Origin: Microbacterium marinum
GTDB taxonomy: Bacteria; Actinomycetota; Actinomycetes; Actinomycetales; Microbacteriaceae
NCBI RefSeq assembly: GCF_014204835.1
Contig: NZ_JACHMD010000001.1
Span: 558,001 to 622,000, forward strand
DNA length: 64,000 nt
Direction: 5' to 3'
This document shows positions 1 to 8,075 of the stretch, piece after piece. A program made the translations under genes and the position numbers. Below the pieces are notes generated by a model. The model was not told where the DNA came from and searched no databases. It worked only from the letters and a program-made list of their open reading frames with translations. Each line of letters begins with the position of its first letter. The first letter of the stretch is position 1.

Positions 1-133
1 GATCGCGTTCGAGCAGGTCGAGACCGCCGCTCGCACGGGCCGCAACCCGCAGACGGGTGCGGAGATCAAGATCCCCGCCGGCAAGCGCGTCAAGGTCAGC
101 GCCGGCTCGAAGCTGAAGGCTGCCGTCAAGTAA
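1..133 (+). CDS. HU-family DNA-binding protein, C-terminal end (partial)
   Basis: Only the last 44 codons (reading frame from base 2, stop TAA at 131-133) are in the window. The peptide ends with the pattern [21 protein letters not shown] followed by a short basic tail, which is the conserved DNA-contacting arm and C-terminus of HU/IHF proteins; it would bind and bend chromosomal DNA as a dimer. The 5' truncation is only the window edge. A strong hairpin follows at 151-178. A long Lys/Ala-rich tail, as in mycobacterial HupB, is absent because translation stops soon after the arm. Confidence 0.9.
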   Translation, partial: IAFEQVETAARTGRNPQTGAEIKIPAGKRVKVSAGSKLKAAVK

Positions 134-150
134 GACGCTGCAGTCGTACG

Positions 151-178
151 AAGGGGGATGCCACGCGGCATCCCCCTT
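151..178 (+). terminator. Intrinsic terminator after the HU gene
   Basis: Perfect 12-bp stem AAGGGGGATGCC / GGCATCCCCCTT with a 4-nt loop (ACGC), 17 nt after the HU stop codon. It contains the GGATGCC/GGCATCC word pair that recurs in other hairpins of this window. Confidence 0.85.
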
Positions 179-234
179 CTGCATTCTCGGGCGCTCCGGG
201 CATCCGTCCATACGGCCGCGCGTAGGCTGGAGCA

Positions 235-2211
235 GTGAACTCGCGCGCCTTCCGCTACGCCGGACCGGCGATCCTCGGGGGCGCGGCTCTGCTCGCCCTG
301 CTGATCGGCCTGGCCTACGGTGGCGGTGCCGCGGAGCTCGCGATCGGCGACCCTGGACCGGTCGTGCGATGGGGTCTGCCGATCGCCGAACTGGTCGTCA
401 ACCTGTCGGCCGCGCTGCTGGTGGGCTCGCTCGTCCTCGCGCTGTTCGCCCTCCGGTCGGGCACGCCCGAGTTCGACACGGCGTTGGATGCCGCGTCCGC
501 CGGCGCCGCGATCCTCACCGTCGCCGCCGGCTCGACCGCCTTCCTGACCTTCCTCAACATCTTCAACGCGCAGCCGAGCGCGAGCGCGGCGTTCGGGGAA
601 CAGCTGGGCCGGTTCCTGGTGGACACGGAGGCGGGCGTCGCGTGGCTCACCGTCACCATCGCGGCGGCGGGCCTCACCGTCCTGACCTTCGCGGTCCGGG
701 GGTGGTTGCCGACCCTGCTCGTCACGGTGCTCGCGATCGCGGCCCTCGTGCCGATGGCATCCGTGGGTCACGTCGGCACCGAGGCGAACCACAACATCGC
801 CGTCACCGCCCTCGCCCTGCACATCATCGGCGCAGCGGTCTGGCTCGGAGGCCTGCTCCTCCTGGTGCTGCTGCGACCGCTGCTCGGCAGCGAACGGGTC
901 GCCGACGTGCTCTCGCGGTATTCGAGCATCGCCCTGGCCGCGTTCATCGTGGTCACCCTGTCGGGTGTCGCCCGTGCCGTCATCGGCGTCGTCTCGCCCG
1001 AGAACCTCTTGTCGCCGTACGGCGCGCTCCTCCTGGTGAAGGTCGTCGCGCTGCTCGCGATGGGTGTGCTCGGGGCGTTCTATCGGGGGCGCCTCATCTC
1101 CCGCATGCGGGATGCCGCGTCGGCGGCGCGCTTCTGGACGCTCGTCGGCGTCGAGGTCGTGTTCATGGGCATCGCGTCGGGTGCGGCGGTGGCGCTGTCG
1201 GTCACGCCGCCCCCCGTCGACACGGCGCTTCCCGCGCAGCAGACGGCCGCCGAGGTCTTGACGGGCTCAACGCTGCCGCCCGAGCTGACGCTCGACCGCT
1301 GGTTCACGATGTGGGACGTCGACCTGATCTGGGCCTTCGCGGTCGGCTTCGGGCTGTTCTTCTACCTCGCAGGGGTGCGCCGGCTGGCCGCCCGCGGCGA
1401 CCGGTGGCCGCTCTGGCGAACGGTCCTGTGGGTGTTCGGCCTGCTGCTGCTGCTGTGGGTCACCTGCGGTCCGGTGAACGCGTATCAGGACTACCTGTTC
1501 AGCGTGCACATGGTCGGGCACATGCTCCTGTCGATGGCGATCCCGATGTGTCTCGTGTTCGGCGCGCCGGTCACGCTCGCCTCTCGCGCCATCCGCAAGC
1601 GCGACGACGGCACCCGGGGCGGGCGTGAGTGGATCCTGTGGGCGGTGCACAGCCCGTACGCGAAGGTGATCACGCATCCGCTCGTGGCCGCCGGGCTGTT
1701 CATCGGCTCGCTGTGGGCGTTCTACTACACCGACCTGTTCCGCTGGACCCTGTACGAGCACCTCGGGCACGAGTGGATGGTCGTCCACTTCCTGACGACC
1801 GGGTACCTGTTCGTCCTCTCGCTCGTGGGCATCGACCCGGTGCCGTACCGACTGCCGCACGCCGGTCGCCTCCTGACGCTCATCGGCGTGATGGCGATGC
1901 ACGCCTTCTTCGGCATCGCGATCATGATGTCGTCGGGGCTGTTCGTGGCGGAGTGGTTCGGGTCGATGGGTCGGACGTGGGGCGCGGCTCCACTCGACGA
2001 CCAGTACGTCGGCGGCGGCATCGCCTGGTCGATCGGCGAGATCCCCACCCTCATCCTCGCGATCGTCGTCGCCGTGCAGTGGAGTCGCTCCGACGCGCGC
2101 ACGCAGCGCAGCGTGGACCGTCACGCGGACCGCACGGGGGACGCCGAGCTCGAGGCGTACAACGAGCGCCTGCAGAAGCTCGCCGACCGCGACGCGCGCG
2201 CCGCGCGCTGA
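235..2211 (+). CDS. CopD / CtaG (caa3-type) fusion membrane protein
   Basis: A 658-residue polytopic membrane protein joining two families. Residues about 1-320 form a CopD-like copper-resistance domain; residues about 350-640 match the cytochrome c oxidase assembly factor CtaG (caa3_CtaG) with the conserved histidines in FSVHMVGHML, YEHLGHEW and MAMHAFFG. The family is linked to copper delivery to heme-copper oxidase, or to copper uptake, at the cytoplasmic membrane; the exact role here is inferred. The start is GTG with no Shine-Dalgarno; a -10 element TAGGCT (223-228) lies 6 nt before it, so the mRNA is probably leaderless. It converges with the membrane protein gene at 2240. Confidence 0.88.
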   Translation: MNSRAFRYAGPAILGGAALLALLIGLAYGGGAAELAIGDPGPVVRWGLPIAELVVNLSAALLVGSLVLALFALRSGTPEFDTALDAASAGAAILTVAAGSTAFLTFLNIFNAQPSASAAFGEQLGRFLVDTEAGVAWLTVTIAAAGLTVLTFAVRGWLPTLLVTVLAIAALVPMASVGHVGTEANHNIAVTALALHIIGAAVWLGGLLLLVLLRPLLGSERVADVLSRYSSIALAAFIVVTLSGVARAVIGVVSPENLLSPYGALLLVKVVALLAMGVLGAFYRGRLISRMRDAASAARFWTLVGVEVVFMGIASGAAVALSVTPPPVDTALPAQQTAAEVLTGSTLPPELTLDRWFTMWDVDLIWAFAVGFGLFFYLAGVRRLAARGDRWPLWRTVLWVFGLLLLLWVTCGPVNAYQDYLFSVHMVGHMLLSMAIPMCLVFGAPVTLASRAIRKRDDGTRGGREWILWAVHSPYAKVITHPLVAAGLFIGSLWAFYYTDLFRWTLYEHLGHEWMVVHFLTTGYLFVLSLVGIDPVPYRLPHAGRLLTLIGVMAMHAFFGIAIMMSSGLFVAEWFGSMGRTWGAAPLDDQYVGGGIAWSIGEIPTLILAIVVAVQWSRSDARTQRSVDRHADRTGDAELEAYNERLQKLADRDARAAR

Positions 2212-2239
2212 CCCGCCGCGCCGGCCGCTCGGGCCCGGG

Positions 2240-3367
2240 TTAGTCGGAGGCGGAGACGGCGATCGAGGCGGTGCCGTCGGGGAGGATCGTGATCTTCCCC
2301 GTGATGAAGAACGGGACCTCCTCGTCGACGTCGAAGAGGGTGCCGTCGAACAGCGACTGGATCTGGACGTCGATCTTCGCGACGGCCTGCGTGCGTGTGA
2401 TGGTCCAGTCAGCGCCGTCGGGTTCCAGCGTGACCGTCGGGTTCTCTGTGATCGACCAGGTCGGCGGTTCCACGATGCGGTTGCGCACGTAGTAGCCGAA
2501 GGGGCAGCCCGTGGGCTGCAGCACCTTCTGGGTCGCGCAATCGGCGAGGAACGCGTCGACCTTGGTCTGCACGACCTCGATGAACTCCTTCGTCGGCTCG
2601 GCCTGGAACGACACCGGCACCGCGGTGAGCGGCGCATCGGCGAGCACCGCGACGCCGGGGCTCGCGGTGGCGGCCGTGTCGACGGTGATGGAGTACAGCC
2701 CCGGCGAGAACGCGAGGAGCGACACGGGTTCGAGAGGGTCGGCATCCAGACCGTCGGGCGAGACCTGCCGCTTGTCGATCGGGAAGCCGTTCACGAGGAA
2801 CTGCATCGATCCGCGCACGGCGAGCTCGATGACGGCGAGCGGGCTCTCGGCGAAGCGCCAGGTCGGCGCGACACCGACGCGGCCGTCGCGCTCGACCTCG
2901 AAGGTGGTCTCGCCGGCGTGGCCGCCCACACGGTACGACACGGTGACCTCGGTCGTTCCGTCCTCGCCCTCCTCTTCCGAGACTGGCTCGATCTCGGTCA
3001 GCGGCGTGAGCGCCTCGCCCCGCAGCAGCGCGTGGCTGGCGGCGCCGGGCAGGTCGGCGGCCGCGAGCTCGTCGGTGGTGATGGACACCCCCGGCACGAG
3101 CAGCGCATCGCTGGCGCGTCCGTCGGCGAGGAGGTGGAGGTAGTCGAGGACGAAGGCGGTCGGGCTGTACAGCTGGCGGTAGAGGACAGCACCGGATGCC
3201 GCGAGGGCTCCGACCAGGAGAGCCCCGACGACGGCCAGTGTCGTCAGGTCGAATGCGAGCTTGCGGCGGTGACGGCGCTCGGCGACGGTCGAGGTGCGGG
3301 TGACGGCGGGCGCGTCGAGCGGCGCGTCGGCGGCATCCGCCTCACCGTTCCCCCCGATAGGTTGCAC
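2240..3367 (-). CDS. Membrane-anchored protein of unknown function
   Basis: 375 residues. The N-terminus is cytoplasmic and acidic, then a basic stretch (RRHRRK) and one hydrophobic segment at about residues 40-62, followed by a ~310-residue extracytoplasmic region rich in beta-type sequence. It has a CxxxxxxxxxxC pair (DCATQKVLQPTGC) that could form a disulfide. I do not recognise the family. The GTG start at 3367 is preceded by TAGACT at exactly 6 nt (3374-3379), indicating a leaderless transcript. It is divergent from the helicase gene, with only about 45 bp between the starts, so the two promoters are back to back. Confidence 0.75.
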   Translation of the reverse strand: MQPIGGNGEADAADAPLDAPAVTRTSTVAERRHRRKLAFDLTTLAVVGALLVGALAASGAVLYRQLYSPTAFVLDYLHLLADGRASDALLVPGVSITTDELAAADLPGAASHALLRGEALTPLTEIEPVSEEEGEDGTTEVTVSYRVGGHAGETTFEVERDGRVGVAPTWRFAESPLAVIELAVRGSMQFLVNGFPIDKRQVSPDGLDADPLEPVSLLAFSPGLYSITVDTAATASPGVAVLADAPLTAVPVSFQAEPTKEFIEVVQTKVDAFLADCATQKVLQPTGCPFGYYVRNRIVEPPTWSITENPTVTLEPDGADWTITRTQAVAKIDVQIQSLFDGTLFDVDEEVPFFITGKITILPDGTASIAVSASD

Positions 3368-3411
3368 CCGCCCAGTCTAGGAAACGCCCGCTGATAGCTA
3401 GCATGGTTCCG

Positions 3412-4803
3412 GTGAGCACGCCGCCCCTGTCACCCGAACAGGAGGCCCTCTTCCGTCTCATCGAAGACACGGATCAGCACGTGTTCGTCACGGGCCGAGC
3501 GGGCACCGGCAAGTCGACCCTGCTGCAGCACCTGGCGTGGAACACCGAGAAGCAGATCGCGGTGTGCGCGCCGACGGGTGTCGCGGCGCTGAACGTCGAG
3601 GGCCAGACGATCCACTCGCTCTTCAAGCTGCCGATCGGCCTCATCGCCGACAGCGAGCTGGAGCAGTCGGATGCCACGCGGAAGATCCTCAACGCGATCG
3701 ACACGCTCGTGATTGACGAGGTCTCGATGGTCAACGCCGACGTGATGGACGCGATCGACCGGTCGCTGCGGCAGGCCCGGCGCCGCCGGGCGGAGCCCTT
3801 CGGCGGCGTGCAGGTCGTCATGTTCGGCGATCCGTACCAGCTCTCGCCGGTGCCGCCTCGCGGCGATGAGCTGCGCTACATCCAGGACCACTACCGCTCG
3901 TTCTGGTTCTTCGACGCGCAGGTGTGGGCGGGGCCTCGAGCGGATGCCGGGGCGATCCGCTCGGACGGACTGCTCGACCTCGGACGCGTCGGCGCTCCGC
4001 TGCACATCGCGGAGCTGCGCGACATCCATCGGCAGTCGGACGATGCGTTCAAGGCGATGCTGAACGCGGTGCGGCACGGTATCGTGACCGCCGACATCGC
4101 GGACGCGCTCAACGCGGCCGGATCGCGGAAGCCGCCCGCCCCGGTCGAGGGGGAGGTGCCGATCATCACGCTCGCGACGCGGAACGACATCGTCAGCCGG
4201 ATCAATCAGCGGCACCTGGACGCGCTCCCCGGGCCGGTGCAGACGGCGCGGGCCGAGATCAGCGGCGACTTCGGCCGGGGCGACGCCGCGTATCCCGCCG
4301 ACCAGGAGCTGCAGCTCAAGCTCGGCGCGCAGGTGATGTTCCTCCGCAACGACATCGGCGGGTTCGGCGGTGAAGGCCCGCGGTGGGTGAACGGTTCCAT
4401 CGGCACGGTGACGCGGATCGCCGGGTCGAGCGTGCGGGTCGAGCTCGACGGTGAGGAGCACGACGTCGAGCCGGCCGTATGGGAGAGGTTCCGCTACGCC
4501 TACGACCCGGGGACGCGGAAGCTCACGCGCGAGATCGTCGCGGAGTACACCCAGTTCCCGCTGCGGCTCGCGTGGGCCGTGACCATCCACAAGTCGCAGG
4601 GCAAGACGTACGACCGCGCCGTCGTCGACCTCGGCAGCGGCGCGTTCGCGCCGGGTCAGACGTACGTCGCGCTGTCCCGTCTGACGAGCCTCGAGGGTCT
4701 CTACCTGTCGCGGCCGCTGCGGCCGGCGGACATCCTCGTCGACCGCGACGTCCGACGCTTCATGGCCGGCGTTCGCGCGGCGGCATCCGGTGGCGTCGGC
4801 TGA
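3412..4803 (+). CDS. Pif1/RecD-type ATP-dependent DNA helicase
   Basis: About 463 residues of superfamily 1B helicase. Visible motifs are Walker A GRAGTGKST, Walker B LVIDEVSMV, a Q/GDPYQLSPV motif III, and the C-terminal UvrD-like motif VTIHKSQGKTYDRAVVDLG with TYVALSRLTSLEGLYL. These are the Pif1 family signatures; the enzyme would unwind DNA 5'-3' using ATP. An ATG at 3403 is in frame, but a -10-like TAGCAT (3399-3404) covers it and lies 7 nt before GTG 3412, the spacing seen for other leaderless genes here, so GTG 3412 is preferred. Converges closely with the heme oxygenase gene. Confidence 0.9.
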   Translation: MSTPPLSPEQEALFRLIEDTDQHVFVTGRAGTGKSTLLQHLAWNTEKQIAVCAPTGVAALNVEGQTIHSLFKLPIGLIADSELEQSDATRKILNAIDTLVIDEVSMVNADVMDAIDRSLRQARRRRAEPFGGVQVVMFGDPYQLSPVPPRGDELRYIQDHYRSFWFFDAQVWAGPRADAGAIRSDGLLDLGRVGAPLHIAELRDIHRQSDDAFKAMLNAVRHGIVTADIADALNAAGSRKPPAPVEGEVPIITLATRNDIVSRINQRHLDALPGPVQTARAEISGDFGRGDAAYPADQELQLKLGAQVMFLRNDIGGFGGEGPRWVNGSIGTVTRIAGSSVRVELDGEEHDVEPAVWERFRYAYDPGTRKLTREIVAEYTQFPLRLAWAVTIHKSQGKTYDRAVVDLGSGAFAPGQTYVALSRLTSLEGLYLSRPLRPADILVDRDVRRFMAGVRAAASGGVG

Positions 4804-4806
4804 CGC

Positions 4807-5460
4807 TCACGCGGCAGCGGCGGCTTTCGCGGCGGCGAGGTCGACGAACAGCTCGGTGTTGAAGCGGTAGGCCAGCAGCACCTCGTCGATCACGCGCTCC
4901 CGCTCTGCGGCATCCCACGGCACAGCGTCGAGCTGCTCGCGGTAGACGTCCTTGAAGGCCGCCGGGTCGGCGATCTCGTCGAAGATGTAGAACCCGATGC
5001 CGTTGGTCTCGAAGCCGAACTGGCGCGCCATGATCTTGCCGATGAACTGTCCGCCCGAGAGGTCGCCGAGGTAGCGCGTGTAGTGGTGGGCGACGAAGCC
5101 GCCCGGCCAGGTCGCGCCGACCTCCGCGATGCGTGCGACGTATCGGGCGGTCGTCGGGAGGGGTTCGACCTGGTCACGCCAGCCGTCGCCGATCAGGAAG
5201 TCGAGATCGGCCTCGATCGCGGGCAGGCGGGTGAGCTTGTCATCGACGAAGGCGGATGCCACCGGGTCGGCCTTCATCGTCTCGGCAGCCGCTTCGAGGG
5301 CCTTGTAGATGAACCAGTGCTGGACGACCAGGGCGACGTAATCCTCGCGGGAGCCGCGACCGCGCATGAGGTCGGTCATGAAGTCGGCGCCCTCGCTCGA
5401 GGAGTGCGCGGCGGAGGAGCGGGCCCGTACGGCGGCGGAGAACGATACGGTGTCGGGCAT
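4807..5460 (-). CDS. hmuO: Biliverdin-producing heme oxygenase
   Basis: 217 residues, the usual length for bacterial HmuO. It opens heme to biliverdin, CO and Fe2+, giving the cell iron from heme. The likely proximal heme ligand is His19 (SSAAHSSSEG), and the distal-helix signature YLGDLSGGQFIGK is intact. The frame is open far upstream, but ATG 5460 gives the family N-terminus and has TACGCT 7 nt before it. An iron-box-like palindrome lies at 5477-5495 between this gene and the divergent DUF2470 gene, so induction in low iron by a DtxR/IdeR-type repressor is likely (inference). Confidence 0.92.
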   Translation of the reverse strand: MPDTVSFSAAVRARSSAAHSSSEGADFMTDLMRGRGSREDYVALVVQHWFIYKALEAAAETMKADPVASAFVDDKLTRLPAIEADLDFLIGDGWRDQVEPLPTTARYVARIAEVGATWPGGFVAHHYTRYLGDLSGGQFIGKIMARQFGFETNGIGFYIFDEIADPAAFKDVYREQLDAVPWDAAERERVIDEVLLAYRFNTELFVDLAAAKAAAAA

Positions 5461-5476
5461 GGCCCCGAGCGTACAG

Positions 5477-5495
5477 TAAGGGTCAGCTAACCTGA
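5477..5495. promoter_or_regulatory. DtxR/IdeR-like iron box between hmuO and the DUF2470 gene
   Basis: Read on the minus strand the site is TCAGGTTAGCTGACCCTTA. It matches about 15 of 19 positions of the actinobacterial iron-box consensus TWAGGTTAGSCTAACCTWA, including the whole AGGTTAG half. It lies next to the inferred -10 of hmuO (TACGCT) and upstream of the -10 of the rightward gene (TACAGT, 5512-5517), so one repressor dimer pair could control both. Confidence 0.6.
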
Positions 5496-5523
5496 AGGTC
5501 TGATATCGACATACAGTGGGCGC

Positions 5524-5832
5524 ATGCCTCACGTCTTCGACGACTCGGTCCGCGCCGCCGTCCTCGGCCACATGAACGACGATCACCGCGACGACAACGT
5601 GCTCATCGGGCGGGCCTTCGGGCCGTTCGGCGACGTCATCGCCTCGCAAATGGTCACTTTCGACGGTGACGCCGGGCAGTGGCACGTCATCACCGCGGAG
5701 GGCGCAGAGGAAGTGATCCGGGTTCCGTGGCCGGGTGGGCCGATCACCGGGCGGCCCGAAGTCCGGCGCGAGATCGTCGCCCTCTACGACGCCGCGTGTG
5801 CGCGGTTGGGACTCGGGCCGCGCCCGCACTGA
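5524..5832 (+). CDS. DUF2470 (HugZ C-terminal-like) domain protein
   Basis: A 102-residue stand-alone DUF2470 domain with the motif HMNDDHRDDNVLI near the N-terminus. In HugZ-type heme oxygenases and pyridoxamine-phosphate-oxidase-like proteins this domain sits at the C-terminus and its histidines contact heme. Here it is a separate small protein, divergently paired with hmuO, which suggests a role in heme handling or as a heme-utilisation accessory (inference). ATG 5524 has TACAGT exactly 6 nt upstream and no Shine-Dalgarno, consistent with leaderless translation. Regulation is probably shared through the iron box at 5477-5495. Confidence 0.8.
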   Translation: MPHVFDDSVRAAVLGHMNDDHRDDNVLIGRAFGPFGDVIASQMVTFDGDAGQWHVITAEGAEEVIRVPWPGGPITGRPEVRREIVALYDAACARLGLGPRPH

Positions 5833-5935
5833 TGGGTCGTGAGCCTCGCTGCTGACGCCCGCGGTCCGGCTTCGCGGGCGGCCTGCCCTCGGTGTGCTGT
5901 AATCGATGCAGGCTTCGAAACGGGGGGACCGGCGC

Positions 5936-7183
5936 GTGGAACGACGTGGGATGAGGCGCGCGATCGCCGCGATCGCGGCGTTCGGGTTGGCCATCGGTCT
6001 CGCGGGATGCGCCCCCGAGTCGACCGTGATCGACCTCGGCGTCGACCAGGCCGACGGCGCCCTCTCGGACGACGTGCAGGCGCAGCTGCAATCCCTGACC
6101 GAGACCGCGATGACCGCGGCGGGAGCCCCGGGCGCCATCGTCGGTGTGTACGCACCGTGGGCGGGTCAGTGGGTCGCCGGTCTCGGCGTGACCGAGCCCG
6201 AGGGTGCGGCCGTCGCCGCGGACATGACGTTCAAGGCGCCGGGCGTCTCGCGAGCGATGACGTGCGATGTGCTCTACGGACTCGTCGAGCGTGGCACCGT
6301 GGATCTCGATGACACGGTGGTCGAGTGGGTCGAGACGTATCCCAACGCGAAGGACATCACGCTCGAGCAGCTCTGCGACGGCACCAGCGGCATCGACACC
6401 TATCTCGACGTGCTCCTCCCGCGCCTGCTGAAGAATCCTGAACGCGTATGGAATGCGCGCGAACTCGCCGCGTACGGCCTCGCGAAGGATCGCGCCTTCG
6501 ACCCCGGCACGCGGTACGGCGAGTCCGACACGGGCTACCTCCTCCTCGGCGTCGTCCTCGAGCGGGTGACCGGATCGTCGCTCAACGCGTTGTACCAGGA
6601 GTTCGTGTTCGAACCGCTCGGCATGTCGGCGAGCTCGGCGCCCCTGAACATGCCGACGGGCGATGTCTTGAACGGGTTCCGCTCGGGCACGAGCAAGGAG
6701 GGCAAGACGCGGTGCAAGACGCCCACCGACGTCACCGCTCTGTCGCCCACCGCCGGCGGCGCGGCGGCAGGCGTCGTCTCCGATGTCGATGACCTCGCGA
6801 CCTACGCTCGCGCACTGGCGGCCGGCGCGCGTTCGTACGACACGGAGGGCCGCTTCGCGGATGCCCGGACCCTCCGCTCGCAGCCGTCGTGGTTCACCGC
6901 CGACGGTGGCGCGTTCCAGGCCGGCTCGCTCGTCGGCCAGTACGGCTCGATCCCGGGCTACCTCACGGCGGCGTTCGCCGACCGCGAGACCGGCCTCGCG
7001 GTCGTCGTCGTCCTCAACAACTCTCGCGCCTCCGCCGCGCTCGTGCGCACGCTGGCGTGGCAGCTCGCCGCCGTCGCCTCGAAGGCGCCCGCCGCGGAGG
7101 GTCGCACGGCCCCCGAGTCGGGCCTGCCGTGGACGGCGGAGAGCCTCGCCGGCACGATCTCCGAGACGGCCGTCTGCTCGTGA
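5936..7183 (+). CDS. Lipoprotein of the serine beta-lactamase/DD-peptidase fold, catalytic residues lost
   Basis: About 415 residues. A lipoprotein signal ends in the lipobox LAGC (Cys25 from the GTG start), so it is probably anchored on the outer face of the membrane. The fold is class C beta-lactamase / R61 DD-peptidase, clear from LYGLVERGTVDLDDTV, LCDGTSGI and TGYLLLGVVLERVTG. All three active-site motifs are altered: SxxK is GVSR (Gly103, Arg106), YxN is ESD (Glu196, Asp198), and the HxG position is QYG (Gln335). It is therefore expected to be a binding or scaffold protein, not a hydrolase. GTG 5936 follows a GGGGGGA ribosome site by 7 nt; ATG 5906 and 5951 are alternatives. Confidence 0.8.
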   Translation: MERRGMRRAIAAIAAFGLAIGLAGCAPESTVIDLGVDQADGALSDDVQAQLQSLTETAMTAAGAPGAIVGVYAPWAGQWVAGLGVTEPEGAAVAADMTFKAPGVSRAMTCDVLYGLVERGTVDLDDTVVEWVETYPNAKDITLEQLCDGTSGIDTYLDVLLPRLLKNPERVWNARELAAYGLAKDRAFDPGTRYGESDTGYLLLGVVLERVTGSSLNALYQEFVFEPLGMSASSAPLNMPTGDVLNGFRSGTSKEGKTRCKTPTDVTALSPTAGGAAAGVVSDVDDLATYARALAAGARSYDTEGRFADARTLRSQPSWFTADGGAFQAGSLVGQYGSIPGYLTAAFADRETGLAVVVVLNNSRASAALVRTLAWQLAAVASKAPAAEGRTAPESGLPWTAESLAGTISETAVCS

Positions 7184-8055
7184 CCCGCGGCGGTCCACCC
7201 GCCACCGCCGTCGGACTCGTCGTCACGGGTCTCGTCTGCCAGGAGGTGGGAGCCTCCCTCGCCGTGCTGCTGTTCCCGCAGGTGGGTCCTCTCGGCATGG
7301 TGATGCTCCGCCTCGTCTTCTCGGCCGTCATCCTCCTGCTCATCGCCCGCCCCGCGCTGGGCGGCCACGGCCGTGCGGGCTGGATCGCGGTCGTGCAGCT
7401 CGGCACCGCCCTCGCCGTCATGAACGGCTTCTTCTACCTGGCGTTGGCGAGGCTGCCCCTGGGCATCACCGTGACGATCGAGGTGCTCGGTCCGCTGGCG
7501 CTGTCGATCATCGCGGGCCGGCGTCGTTCATCGTGGCTTTGGGCCGGGCTGGCTTTCTGCGGCGTCGTCGCCCTCGGCGGCGGCGGGTGGGACCGCCTCG
7601 ACCTTCTGGGTGTGCTCTTCGCGCTGGGCGCTGCGGTGACCTGGGCGTTCTACATCCTGGCGTCGGCGCGGGTCGGCGCTGCCTTCCCTCGGCTGGACGG
7701 GCTCGCGCTGGCGATGACCTTCGCAGCCGTGCTGTCGCTGCCGTTCGGTATCGCGGACGCGGGCGCGGCCCTCTTGCGGCTGGACCTGGTCGCGCTGGGC
7801 GCAGCGGTCGCCCTGCTGTCGTCGACGATCCCGTACGCCCTCGAACTCATCGCGCTCCGCAGGCTCGCTGCGGCGGCGTTCTCGATCCTCATGGCGCTCG
7901 CCCCCGCGACAGCGGCGCTCGCCGGATTCCTCCTGCTGGGGCAGCACCTCACTGTCTGGGAGATGGCGGGCATCGTCCTCGTGATCGCCGCGTCGATCGG
8001 CGCCGTCCGCGCTGGGGGCCGCCGCGCGGACGACATTGCCGAGCCGACCGGCTGA
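7180..8055 (+). CDS. EamA-family (RhtA-like) inner-membrane transporter
   Basis: 291 residues with about ten hydrophobic segments in two EamA repeats, the drug/metabolite transporter architecture; the sequence pattern is closest in memory to the threonine/homoserine exporter RhtA. It would export a small metabolite or amino acid across the cytoplasmic membrane; substrate unknown. The GTG start overlaps the TGA stop of the lipoprotein gene by 4 nt, so the two are translationally coupled. The frame is open further upstream, but that extension is arginine-rich shadow sequence and not membrane protein. Confidence 0.85.
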   Translation: MTRGGPPATAVGLVVTGLVCQEVGASLAVLLFPQVGPLGMVMLRLVFSAVILLLIARPALGGHGRAGWIAVVQLGTALAVMNGFFYLALARLPLGITVTIEVLGPLALSIIAGRRRSSWLWAGLAFCGVVALGGGGWDRLDLLGVLFALGAAVTWAFYILASARVGAAFPRLDGLALAMTFAAVLSLPFGIADAGAALLRLDLVALGAAVALLSSTIPYALELIALRRLAAAAFSILMALAPATAALAGFLLLGQHLTVWEMAGIVLVIAASIGAVRAGGRRADDIAEPTG

Positions 8056-8075
8056 CTCTGCGCTTGACTGGGCGC

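Noticed and set aside
1267..2745. A 492-codon open frame on the minus strand across the end of the CopD/CtaG gene and the next gene
   Set aside because: Arginine/proline/serine-rich shadow translation typical of high-GC antisense frames; two well-supported genes occupy the region.
5461..6138. N-terminal extension of the heme oxygenase frame to 6138
   Set aside because: It would run through the iron box, the DUF2470 gene and the start of the lipoprotein; the family N-terminus and promoter spacing fit ATG 5460.
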